From assembly GCA_003242355.1 (NCBI GenBank), contig QGUH01000040.1, forward strand, positions 1-11,011: 11,011 bases of DNA, in the 5' to 3' direction. A program made the translations under genes and the position numbers. Numbering within the stretch: the first letter of the stretch is position 1; each line of letters opens with the position of its first letter. Source of the stretch: Pseudomonadota bacterium. GTDB taxonomy: Bacteria > Myxococcota_A > Polyangia > Polyangiales > Polyangiaceae. This document shows positions 1 to 6,607 of the stretch, in pieces. The notes under the pieces are model-generated. The model was not told where the DNA came from, did not search any database, and saw nothing but the letters and a program-made list of their open reading frames with translations.

Positions 1-503
1 CCCAACCCCGTGGGGCTGGCGTTGACCATGGCATCCCTGAGCCCACCGGGCCCGAAGCTCGTGACGTTCACGAACGCTCGGACGATCCGGCTTCCGTCGG
101 GCGCGGTGAGCTCGACCACTCCGAGGTCGATCGGGCGTGGCGGGCACGACACGAGGCGCGTCACGGCTCCTTCGACGTCGGTGCCGAGCCCGAACGTGCG
201 CCGGAAATCGCCGCCCGTTCCCGCTGGAATCAGGGCGAGCTCCGGACCCTCGACGCGTTGCCCGTGGGCATCGACGAAGGCCTGACACGCTTCGTTGAGG
301 GTGCCGTCCCCGCCGACGACGGCGACGCACGTCACTCCTTGCTCGTGAGCTTCCCGAACCAAGCGAGCGGCGTCCCCGGGAGCGCGCGTTTCTGCGACGT
401 CGGCAGAGGCGCCCGCGCGCTCGAGCTCGTGGAGGATCGCCGGCAGGCGCCGCGAGCCGGCACCGCTGCCGGCAATTGGATTCACGAGGACGCGAACGCG
501 CAT
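1..503 (-). CDS. Diacylglycerol kinase family lipid kinase, N-terminal part (partial at left edge)
   Basis: Reading the minus strand from the ATG at 503-501 gives 167 codons with no stop, running off the left edge, so the C-terminal part is missing. The visible protein is the catalytic half of the DAGK_cat fold. It starts MRVRVLVNPIAGSGAG, with the NPxxGSG nucleotide-binding turn at residues 8-14. The GGDGTLNE signature is at 64-71, PAGTGGDFRR at 93-102, and an IDLG strand plus an NVTSFGPGG segment follow. Family members (DgkB, YegS, BmrU and relatives) use ATP to phosphorylate diacylglycerol or related lipids at the inner face of the membrane; the lipid used here cannot be read from sequence. 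No strong Shine-Dalgarno precedes the ATG, but the protein begins exactly where the family fold begins. It is transcribed divergently from the RRM gene across a 654-bp gap. In the third motif Gly stands where many family members have Asn (GTGND). The family call is firm. Confidence 0.93.
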   Translation of the reverse strand, partial: MRVRVLVNPIAGSGAGSRRLPAILHELERAGASADVAETRAPGDAARLVREAHEQGVTCVAVVGGDGTLNEACQAFVDAHGQRVEGPELALIPAGTGGDFRRTFGLGTDVEGAVTRLVSCPPRPIDLGVVELTAPDGSRIVRAFVNVTSFGPGGLRDAMVNASPTGL

Positions 504-602
504 CGGGGCGGGAGTCTCACGAAATGCGCGTTCCGATTCAACCGTTGTGCGGTCACGAACCGCTTCCGAGGCTCGCGGCCCGACGCCCAGCTCGAGCGAC
601 GA

Positions 603-702
603 CGGTTGGGAAGGCGCCGATACGCGTGGAAAACGGCGTCGGGCAGCGTGCTGGCGTGGAGGGCCCGTCGAATGCACCTCGGGGGGAGGGGCGGCGCGTG
701 CC
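603..702 (+). repeat. Intergenic direct repeat, copy A
   Basis: Three exact blocks define the copy: CGGTTGGGAA at 603-612, AAACGGCGTCGG at 631-642 and GAGGGGCGGCGCGTGCC at 686-702. Each recurs exactly 223 bp downstream in copy B. The 18 and 43 nt between blocks are diverged but equal in length in the two copies. The orientation is arbitrary and the function unknown. It could be an old tandem duplication, a dispersed intergenic repeat, or a structured RNA or protein-binding array. Confidence 0.7.
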
Positions 703-825
703 GCTCCAGGAACGAGGCTAGCGGGCTGGCGAGCTGCGTTGCGAAAGCCGCGAGCTTGGGGGCCGGTGCGCCGGAAAGCGAAGCCGGCGCCGGAGAGCAG
801 CCGGTCCCCCTCCCGGCGCGACGAA

Positions 826-925
826 CGGTTGGGAACACGGCAAAAGGTGCGGGAAACGGCGTCGGACGGGCCCCGCGGGGAGGGGACCGCCGAGCTCACA
901 GCGGTGGAGAGGGGCGGCGCGTGCC
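826..925 (+). repeat. Intergenic direct repeat, copy B
   Basis: This is the second copy of the three-block repeat: CGGTTGGGAA at 826-835, AAACGGCGTCGG at 854-865 and GAGGGGCGGCGCGTGCC at 909-925. The block order and spacing are identical to copy A with no gap. The intervening sequence is largely different, including a CCCCGCGGGG palindrome that copy A lacks. Confidence 0.7.
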
Positions 926-1054
926 ACCCCTGCGGAAGGGGCTGATGAACCCGACGCGCTCTCGCTCCAACCGACACCCTCGGGAGCGCCTGGAATTTTG
1001 GCCGGAACCGGACAGGATAGCCGACAGAGCCCGTGTGGGATGGTACGCGGGGGC

Positions 1055-1083
1055 TTGAACCGCGATAGACTGGCAGTTATCGT
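1055..1083 (+). promoter_or_regulatory. Candidate sigma70-type promoter for the RRM gene
   Basis: TTGAAC (1055-1060) is separated by 17 nt from TATCGT (1078-1083). Each hexamer matches four of six consensus positions at the optimal spacing. It sits about 75 nt upstream of the RRM start codon. This is a by-eye match and could be chance. It would give a leader of roughly 65-70 nt. Confidence 0.3.
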
Positions 1084-1157
1084 CGAAAACGCGGGCCCCG
1101 AACCGTCGGCCAAGCCAACCGGGTCCGATTACGCGAGAACAACAAGGTAAAGCGAGC

Positions 1158-2009
1158 ATGGCGACCGAGGATGCACGCAAGCTCTTCGTGGCGGGCTTGG
1201 CGGAGTCCGTGAGCGAGGAGGTTTTGCGGCAACTATTCGAGGCAACCGGCAGCAAGGTCGTCGACGTGAGCCTGCCTCGTGATCGAGCAACGGGCAGAGT
1301 GCGTGGGTTCGGGTTCGTGACACTGGCCTCTCCCGACGAGGCCAGCCGGGCTCGGCAGGCGCTCGATGGATCGATCCAGTCGGGTCGATCCATCTCCGTT
1401 CGCCCGTTTTCGTCCGAGCCGCCGCGTCGCGGGGAGCGTCCGGAGCCCCGTGGGGAGGCAGCGGTCGCCGCAGGACCGAGCGAGGACCGAACCCTCTACG
1501 TTGGCAACTTGCCCTACGACACGACCCAGCAGGAGCTGACGCAGCTCTTCGCCGAAACGGGAGTCGGCCCGGTCGCGCGCATTCACTTGCCGAGCGGCCC
1601 GGATGGGCGCCTCAGGGGGTTCGGTTTCGTAACGCTCGGGACGGCGGAGGCGGCGAACGCCGCGATCGCGGCGTTGCGCAACGTCGAGGTTCGCGGTCGC
1701 CGGCTGATGGTCAACATCGCGCATCCACGCGGCAGCGGCGGGCAGTCGGAGCGACCGGGCAGGTCGCGTTCGGATGGTGGCGGCTGGGGATCGGACGCGC
1801 GCTTCACGACCGAGCCGCCGCTCTCCTTCGAAGGCGGTCGGTCCGCGCCCGACCGGCGCGCGGTTAGCGAGAACGATTGGTCCGACGACGGGGGCAGGGG
1901 CAAGAAGAAGAAAAAGCGCGGCAAAGGCGGTGGTCGCGATAGAAGCGACGAAGGGCGGCGCCGCGGTGGCGGCAGCAACTGGCAAGTGTGGGACGACGAC
2001 GACGAATAG
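1158..2009 (+). CDS. Two-RRM RNA-binding protein with basic Gly/Arg-rich tail and acidic end
   Basis: The 283-residue protein has two RNA recognition motifs. RRM1 covers about 8-83 (RNP2 LFVAGL at 9-14, RNP1 RGFGFVTL at 49-56). RRM2 covers about 111-187 (RNP2 LYVGNL at 113-118, RNP1 RGFGFVTL at 153-160). The paired RNP aromatic residues needed for stacking on RNA bases are intact in both. A Pro/Arg/Glu-rich linker (84-110) joins them. Residues 190-283 look disordered: Gly/Ser/Arg-rich, then a Lys/Arg run at 249-255, an RRRGGG stretch, and an acidic DDDDE end after two Trp. Most bacterial RRM proteins have one RRM and are about 80-120 residues, so this layout is eukaryote-like. The role is presumably single-stranded RNA binding in the cytoplasm; the target is unknown. 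The start is ATG with a weak AAGG at 1144-1147. It lies 154 nt before mreB on the same strand, and co-transcription is possible but not shown. Confidence 0.92.
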   Translation: MATEDARKLFVAGLAESVSEEVLRQLFEATGSKVVDVSLPRDRATGRVRGFGFVTLASPDEASRARQALDGSIQSGRSISVRPFSSEPPRRGERPEPRGEAAVAAGPSEDRTLYVGNLPYDTTQQELTQLFAETGVGPVARIHLPSGPDGRLRGFGFVTLGTAEAANAAIAALRNVEVRGRRLMVNIAHPRGSGGQSERPGRSRSDGGGWGSDARFTTEPPLSFEGGRSAPDRRAVSENDWSDDGGRGKKKKKRGKGGGRDRSDEGRRRGGGSNWQVWDDDDE

Positions 2010-2066
2010 TGGACCGCGTGCACGTCGGGCGCGTGCGAGCCTTCCCTTCCGTTGCGCGGCTCGGAG

Positions 2067-2076
2067 AGCACGTGCT
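2067..2076. promoter_or_regulatory. Perfect 10-nt palindrome between RRM gene and mreB
   Basis: AGCACGTGCT is a perfect palindrome with a CACGTG core, 88 nt upstream of the mreB start. Such sites can be operator half-sites for dimeric regulators. At this length and GC content chance is a serious alternative, and no regulator can be named. Confidence 0.2.
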
Positions 2077-2112
2077 AGGACCGAGGGCCCGACGAGGACG
2101 CCCGCTGTCTCG

Positions 2113-2137
2113 GGAACCCTGCTTCGGACCAGGGTCC
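2113..2137 (+). terminator. Small hairpin before mreB, possible weak terminator or leader structure
   Basis: GGAACCCTG (2113-2121) pairs with CAGGGTCC (2130-2137) across an 8-nt loop. One A is bulged, giving eight base pairs. It is followed by the pyrimidine-rich GTGTCCCCTCCTGTT rather than a clean U tract, so termination would be weak. The position, 26 nt before the mreB start codon, also allows a leader-structure role. The hairpin itself is visible; the function is inference. Confidence 0.3.
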
Positions 2138-2163
2138 GTGTCCCCTCCTGTTGAGCGTGGTCC

Positions 2164-3198
2164 ATGATCTTCGATTGGCTTTACGGCCTGTTCTCGAACG
2201 ACCTGGCAATCGATCTCGGCACGGCCACGACGCTCATCTACGTGAAGGGCAAGGGGATCGTGAGCTGTGAACCCTCGGTCGTGGCCGTCTCGCGCGACGC
2301 CCGCGGAGAAAAGCGGGTCCTGGCCGTCGGTCGTGAAGCCAAGGACATGCTCGGGCGGACGCCGGGCAACATCCAGGCGATTCGCCCGCTCCGGGACGGC
2401 GTCATCGCGGATTTCGAGATTACCGAAGCGATGCTTCGTTACTTCATCGCGCGTGCGCACCACCGCCGCACGCTGGTGAAGCCGCGGATCATCATCTGCG
2501 TTCCCTTCGGGATCACCGAGGTCGAAAAGCGCGCCGTCAAGGAGAGCGCCGAGAGCGCGGGGGCCCGCGAGGTCTTTTTGATCGAGGAGCCCATGGCGGC
2601 GGCGATCGGCGCGGGCCTGCCGATCACCGAGCCGAGCGGCAACATGGTGGTCGATATCGGGGGAGGAACCACCGAGGTCGCCGTTATCTCACTCGCGGGT
2701 ATCGTCTACTCGCAGAGCGTTCGCGTCGGCGGCGACAAGATGGACGAGGCCATCGTTGCGTACATGAAGCGCAAGTACAACATGGCCATCGGCGAGCAAA
2801 CGGCCGAGCGCATCAAGATCAACATCGGCAACGCCTATCCGCCCGAGCAGCAGCTCACGATGGAAGTCAAGGGGCGAGACATGGTCGCGGGCGTGCCGAA
2901 GACCGTGATCGTAAACTCGGACGAAATCCGCGAAGCGCTCGCGGAGCCGATCAGCGCCATCGTCGAGGCCGTGTTGCTCGCGCTCGAACGCACGCCGCCG
3001 GAGCTCGCCGCCGACATCGTGGACAAGGGCGTCGTGCTCACGGGGGGAGGCGCCCTCCTCAAGAACATGGACGTGCTCTTGCGCGAAGAAACGGGCCTTC
3101 CGGTGATGGTCAGCGACGATCCGATCAGCGCCGTGGTGCTCGGTAGCGGCAAGACGCTCGACCACATCGAGCTCTTGAAGGAGGTCACGATTGGGTGA
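2164..3198 (+). CDS. mreB: Rod-shape-determining actin homologue MreB
   Basis: This 344-residue bacterial actin, close to the 347 of E. coli MreB, polymerises with ATP into filaments on the inner membrane and organises side-wall peptidoglycan synthesis. All actin-fold signatures are present. Phosphate-1 is DLGTATT at 17-23, phosphate-2 VDIGGGTTEVAV begins at 163, and the adenosine motif VVLTGGGALL begins at 290. PSVVAV and IEEPMAAAIGAGLPI are also typical. The N-terminus MIFDWLYGLF looks like the amphipathic membrane-binding helix of Gram-negative MreB, which supports this ATG. No good Shine-Dalgarno is visible before it. It is the first gene of the mreBCD-mrdA-rodA cluster, with mreC 39 nt downstream. 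Nothing is missing or broken, and confidence is very high. Confidence 0.98.
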   Translation: MIFDWLYGLFSNDLAIDLGTATTLIYVKGKGIVSCEPSVVAVSRDARGEKRVLAVGREAKDMLGRTPGNIQAIRPLRDGVIADFEITEAMLRYFIARAHHRRTLVKPRIIICVPFGITEVEKRAVKESAESAGAREVFLIEEPMAAAIGAGLPITEPSGNMVVDIGGGTTEVAVISLAGIVYSQSVRVGGDKMDEAIVAYMKRKYNMAIGEQTAERIKINIGNAYPPEQQLTMEVKGRDMVAGVPKTVIVNSDEIREALAEPISAIVEAVLLALERTPPELAADIVDKGVVLTGGGALLKNMDVLLREETGLPVMVSDDPISAVVLGSGKTLDHIELLKEVTIG

Positions 3199-3237
3199 CG
3201 CACCGCCCGTCGCCAGGGCGAAAGCACGAGCCGTGCC

Positions 3238-4110
3238 GTGAGCCCCTTCAAGCGCTACCGCGACATCGTCCTCGTCGTCTTTCTGCTGGCCGCACCGTTC
3301 TTCTTTCTCCGCGCCAGCATCCGAAATCCGAGTGAGCTGACGCCGCTCGACGAAGCGCTGCTGCGTGTCGCAGCCCCGCTCGAGTACGCCTCGGCGGCGC
3401 TCGCGCGCGGCGTTTCGTCGCTGATCGGCGAGTACGTCTACCTCGTCGACGTAAAAGAGGACAATAACCGCCTTTCCTACGAAAACGCGCGGCTCCGTGC
3501 GCGCCTGCGCGAGCTCGAGCACACCGAGACCGAGAACCGCCGTCTGCGGCGGCTGCTCGGCATGCGCGATACGCTGGCGGACGAAACGGTGAGCGCGGTC
3601 GTCATCGGCAAGGACACGACGGAGTACTTCCGCGTGGCGCACCTCATGGTCGACACGCCCAATCCGCGCGTTCGCGTGAACATGCCGGTCATCTCGCTCG
3701 ATGGCGCGGTGGGGACGGTCGAGCGCGTCGCCGGGCAGAAGGTCGCCGTGCAGCTCGCGGTCGATAGCGGCTTCGGCGTGGACGTGGTGGTGGAGCGGAC
3801 TCGCGCGCGCGGATTCGTGCGGGGCACCGGCGATCGGTCGCGGTATCTCGTGCGGGTCGAGTACGTGCGGCGCACCGACGAGGTCGAGGTGGGCGATCTC
3901 CTGGTGACGAGCGGCGTGGGCTGCCGGTTTCCGAAGGGGATCCCCGTTGCGCGCGTCACGAAGGTCGAGCCGCGCGATTTCGGCATTTATCAGACCGTCG
4001 AGGCCGAGCCGACCGTGGATTTTTCTCGGCTCGAGGAAGTCCTGATCATCCTCAACGACTCCGAGGATTGCGAAGTGGGTCGCGGGAGGCGCGCCCGCGC
4101 GCAGCGGTGA
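3238..4110 (+). CDS. mreC: Rod-shape-determining protein MreC
   Basis: The 290-residue bitopic inner-membrane protein links MreB to the periplasmic enzymes and activates PBP2-RodA. After a short cytoplasmic start (SPFKRYRD) comes one membrane helix at about 9-25. A coiled coil follows at about 68-108, where the ENARLRARLRELEHTETENR stretch shows heptad spacing, then a beta-rich periplasmic domain to about 270. Family landmarks include the LLGM segment after the coil, NMPVISLDGAVGTVE, and GDLLVTSGVGCRFPKGIPVA. The tail is basic (GRGRRARAQR). The start is GTG with no clear Shine-Dalgarno. Its gap to mreB is 39 nt, and mreD begins 6 nt after its stop, so it sits inside one transcription unit. 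The length and order are normal for the family. Confidence 0.96.
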   Translation: MSPFKRYRDIVLVVFLLAAPFFFLRASIRNPSELTPLDEALLRVAAPLEYASAALARGVSSLIGEYVYLVDVKEDNNRLSYENARLRARLRELEHTETENRRLRRLLGMRDTLADETVSAVVIGKDTTEYFRVAHLMVDTPNPRVRVNMPVISLDGAVGTVERVAGQKVAVQLAVDSGFGVDVVVERTRARGFVRGTGDRSRYLVRVEYVRRTDEVEVGDLLVTSGVGCRFPKGIPVARVTKVEPRDFGIYQTVEAEPTVDFSRLEEVLIILNDSEDCEVGRGRRARAQR

Positions 4111-4116
4111 GCAGCG

Positions 4117-4656
4117 ATGCGCAGCGCCGCTTATATCGCCGTCGCGATCGCGCTCCTCCTCATCCAGAGCAACCTGTATCGGCTCACGGGGCCGATCGGC
4201 GCGCTGATCGGTCCGGACCTCGTGCGCTACATCACACCGGGGCTCGTCCTGCCGCTCGTGGTGTTCCTCGGCGTGCACGATCCCTCGATGGCCCGGGGGG
4301 CCTCGCTCGCCTGCGCGATCGGCTACGCGCGCGACATTTTCGGGGCTCCGGTGGGCCTCTACACGTTCGTCTCCGTGGCCATCTGGTGGCTTGCGCGCAT
4401 TGCGGGCGTGCGCCTCACCGCCCAGACTTGGTTGACTCGAGCCTCGCTCGGCTTCGTATTCGCGATCGTGGAAGGCGCCCTCGTGCTCGTTCTGCTCGCC
4501 GTGTTCGGCACCGACAACCGGCGTCCGGTCGAGCTTTCGTCCATGGTTCTCCCGCACGCAGTGGCGACGGGGCTCTGTTCCCCGTTCCTGTTCCGGCTCG
4601 CGCAGCGCCTGCGCCCCGGGCCGCAACCGGTTCGGACTGCCCGCGAAGCGGTATGA
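4117..4656 (+). CDS. mreD: Rod-shape-determining membrane protein MreD
   Basis: The 179-residue polytopic inner-membrane protein has about five or six hydrophobic segments, near 4-17, 35-54, 60-72, 79-97, 107-130 and 143-162. The GYARDIFGAPVGLYTF stretch at 69-84 resembles the conserved MreD region around an Asp and a Pro-Gly. MreD partners with MreC in the elongasome; its biochemical activity is not known. The start is ATG, preceded by GGTGA (4106-4110), which overlaps the mreC stop codon and lies 6 nt from the start, so translational coupling with mreC is likely. Sequence conservation in this family is low. The call rests on membrane topology, size and position between mreC and mrdA. Confidence 0.93.
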   Translation: MRSAAYIAVAIALLLIQSNLYRLTGPIGALIGPDLVRYITPGLVLPLVVFLGVHDPSMARGASLACAIGYARDIFGAPVGLYTFVSVAIWWLARIAGVRLTAQTWLTRASLGFVFAIVEGALVLVLLAVFGTDNRRPVELSSMVLPHAVATGLCSPFLFRLAQRLRPGPQPVRTAREAV

Positions 4657-4658
4657 CC

Positions 4659-4664
4659 GGGAGG
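4659..4664 (+). promoter_or_regulatory. Ribosome binding site deciding the mrdA start
   Basis: GGGAGG lies just after the mreD stop. Two consecutive GTG codons follow. The first, at 4667, is only 2 nt from the site, while the second, at 4670, is 5 nt away and better placed. I therefore choose 4670; the alternative adds a single residue. Confidence 0.6.
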
Positions 4665-4669
4665 CGGTG

Positions 4670-6607
4670 GTGAGCTTTCTCCTGCAACGCTCGGACGTGG
4701 GCGAGTTTCGCAGGCGCTACCGCTGGCTCGTGCTGGTGGTGCTGATCTCGTTCCTCGGGCTGATTGGGCGGCTCGTTCAGCTCCAGCTGGTCCAGGGCGA
4801 CATGCATCGCGCCCAAGCGCGGCGGAACATCGTTCGCGAGCGGTACCTCGCCACGACGCGCGGCGTGATCCGCGACGCGAACGGGCGGGTGCTCGCTGCG
4901 AATCGGCCCTCGTACACCGTGTACGTCACGCCCAGCAAGCTCGACCTCGAGACGACCTGGCCCAAGCTCCAGAAGCTGCTCGAGCTCGACGAGGAGGAAC
5001 GCAAGAAGCTCGACGAGCGGATTCGTCGGGTGCGCGCCGAGGCCCTCGCACCGCGGGCGCCGGGGGAGAAGGAGCGCCGCACCGAGCAACAACTGCTACT
5101 CCAGTACGACGTCGATCGCGACGTGGTGGCCTGGCTCGAGACGCACGAGCCCGCGGGCGTCGAGGTCGCGCCGACACCGGTCCGCTACTACCCGTACGGC
5201 GAGCTCGCGGCGCACCTGCTCGGCTACATGCGCGAGGTCGATGCCGAAGCGCTCGCTCGGCTCGAAGGGCGCGGCTACCGCGCCGGCGATCGTATCGGCG
5301 CGATCGGCGTCGAACGGCGCTGGGAGAGCTATCTGCGCGGGCAGCGCGGCATGAAGAAGATCCTGCGCGGTCTGCGCGGCAATCTGAGCCGCGAGAACGT
5401 CGAGGCGCTCGAGGCGAAGTACCTCGAGGAGCCGCGGCGGATCGAGCCCGTGCCGGGGCGAGACATCTCGCTCACGATCGACATCGACCTCGTCGCGTCG
5501 ATCGAGCGCGCGATGCGCGGGCAGCTCGCCGGCGCCGTGAGCGTGATCGACGTGCGCACGGGGCGAATCCTCGCGGCATTCTCGAAGCCCTCGTTCGACC
5601 CCAACGTGGTTTCCGGGGGCGCCGGCGTGGCGGCGGCGGTGGACGCTTTCAAACGCCTGATGTCCGACCCGCTGAAGCCGATGCTCGACAAGAACATATC
5701 GGCCGCGTACCCGCCCGGGTCGACGTTCAAGCCGTTCACGGCGCTCGCCGGGCTCGCCGACGGCCTGATCGATCCCGACTACGAGGTGGATTGCCGGGGA
5801 GGGTACCAGTACGGCCGTCGCTTCTTCCGGTGCACCGGCGTGCACCGGCACGTGGACCTGCACGACGCGATCGTCCAGTCGTGCAACACGTACTTCTACG
5901 ATCTCGGCGCGCGCATCAGCATCGATCGCCTGGCTGCCATCGGCCTCGACTACGGCTTCGGCATCAAGACGGGCATCGGCATCAACCCCGAGGCGAAGGG
6001 GCGCATGCCGACGCGGGCCTGGTACACGCGCCGCTACAAGGAAGCGTTCCGAGGCGGCTTCACGCTGCTGTCCGCAATCGGCCAGGGCGCGTCCACCGTC
6101 TCGGTGTTGCAGCTCGCGCTGGCCTACGCAGCCATCGCCAACGGCGGCACGCTGTACCAGCCGCAGGTCGTGCGCAGCATCGAAACGAGCGATGGCACCG
6201 TCGTCCAGGAGTTTCCGCCGCGGGTGCGCCGCATGGTGGACGTCGACGCCGAGCACCTGCGGCTCGTCCAGAAAGCCCTCGAGGGGGTGGTCAAGGACCG
6301 ACGAGGCACCGCGAACAAGGAGCGCCTCGAGGGCATCGAGATGGCCGGAAAGACGGGCACGGCGCAGGTCACGCACGTCACGCCGCGTGGCGTGGATCCG
6401 GAGAAGGTCTGGTACTTCAACCGCGACCACGCGTGGTTCGCCGGTTTCTGGCCGGCGCGAGCGCCCGAGATTGCCATCGTGGTGCTGGTCGAGCACGGCG
6501 GGGGCGGCGGCAAGAACGCGGTCCCCGTGGCGATGCGCGTCGTGCGCGACTGGATCAAGTTGAAGGAGAAACGCCTGTCGGCGCAGGCGGCTCCGGGAGC
6601 TCCCTGA
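4670..6607 (+). CDS. mrdA: Penicillin-binding protein 2, elongasome peptidoglycan transpeptidase
   Basis: The 645-residue class B PBP cross-links new side-wall peptidoglycan with RodA. A short cytoplasmic start is followed by one membrane helix at about 20-38. Then comes the pedestal domain (RGVIRDANGRVLAANRPSY, RYYPYGELAAHLLGY, GIGAIGVERRWE-like motifs) and the transpeptidase domain from about 270. Catalytic motifs are intact: nucleophile Ser351 in PPGSTFKP, SxN as Ser404-Cys405-Asn406, and Lys561-Thr-Gly in AGKTGTAQ. A charged helical segment at about 100-135 (LDEEERKKLDERIRR) lies in the pedestal domain. Between the first two catalytic motifs Cys375, Cys388, His392 and Cys405 line up as a possible metal site (see findings). 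It starts 13 nt after mreD and its TGA overlaps the rodA ATG by one base, so PBP2 and RodA are translationally coupled. Confidence 0.97.
   Translation: MSFLLQRSDVGEFRRRYRWLVLVVLISFLGLIGRLVQLQLVQGDMHRAQARRNIVRERYLATTRGVIRDANGRVLAANRPSYTVYVTPSKLDLETTWPKLQKLLELDEEERKKLDERIRRVRAEALAPRAPGEKERRTEQQLLLQYDVDRDVVAWLETHEPAGVEVAPTPVRYYPYGELAAHLLGYMREVDAEALARLEGRGYRAGDRIGAIGVERRWESYLRGQRGMKKILRGLRGNLSRENVEALEAKYLEEPRRIEPVPGRDISLTIDIDLVASIERAMRGQLAGAVSVIDVRTGRILAAFSKPSFDPNVVSGGAGVAAAVDAFKRLMSDPLKPMLDKNISAAYPPGSTFKPFTALAGLADGLIDPDYEVDCRGGYQYGRRFFRCTGVHRHVDLHDAIVQSCNTYFYDLGARISIDRLAAIGLDYGFGIKTGIGINPEAKGRMPTRAWYTRRYKEAFRGGFTLLSAIGQGASTVSVLQLALAYAAIANGGTLYQPQVVRSIETSDGTVVQEFPPRVRRMVDVDAEHLRLVQKALEGVVKDRRGTANKERLEGIEMAGKTGTAQVTHVTPRGVDPEKVWYFNRDHAWFAGFWPARAPEIAIVVLVEHGGGGGKNAVPVAMRVVRDWIKLKEKRLSAQAAPGAP

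Larger units (their letters stand above)
504..1157. other. Divergent intergenic region without a credible gene
   Basis: This stretch lies between the lipid kinase (minus) and the RRM gene (plus). Several overlapping open frames cross it on both strands, as expected at this GC content. None shows a recognisable domain or a good ribosome site, and the longest plus-strand frame overlaps the kinase antisense. It contains a spaced two-copy direct repeat (603-702 and 826-925), a G-rich tract near 680-690, a CCCCGCGGGG palindrome near 870-880, and a candidate promoter close to the RRM gene. The repeat offset of 223 bp is not a multiple of three, which argues against one reading frame through both copies. 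Confidence 0.7.

Noticed and set aside
598..925. CRISPR-like array in the intergenic repeat
   Set aside because: There are only two copies, the blocks are separated by length-conserved but diverged sequence, and no cas genes are in the window.
258..1058. 266-codon plus-strand frame across the kinase start and the divergent gap
   Set aside because: Its first third is antisense to the lipid kinase, it has no domain, and the repeat period of 223 breaks any shared frame.
1233..2165. 310-codon minus-strand frame over the RRM gene
   Set aside because: It is antisense to a gene with two clear RRMs, and its translation is Arg/Ala-rich without motifs.
2689..4626. 645-codon open frame antisense to mreB, mreC and mreD
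   Set aside because: It mirrors three certain genes on the other strand, its translation is rich in Arg, His and Glu with no domain or membrane segment, and such frames are common at this GC content.
5791..6606. In-frame upstream extension of rodA inside mrdA, suggesting a 644-residue protein
   Set aside because: The upstream part is the shifted frame of mrdA with low-complexity Arg-rich translation. RodA at 372 residues from 6607 has a good ribosome site and the normal family length.
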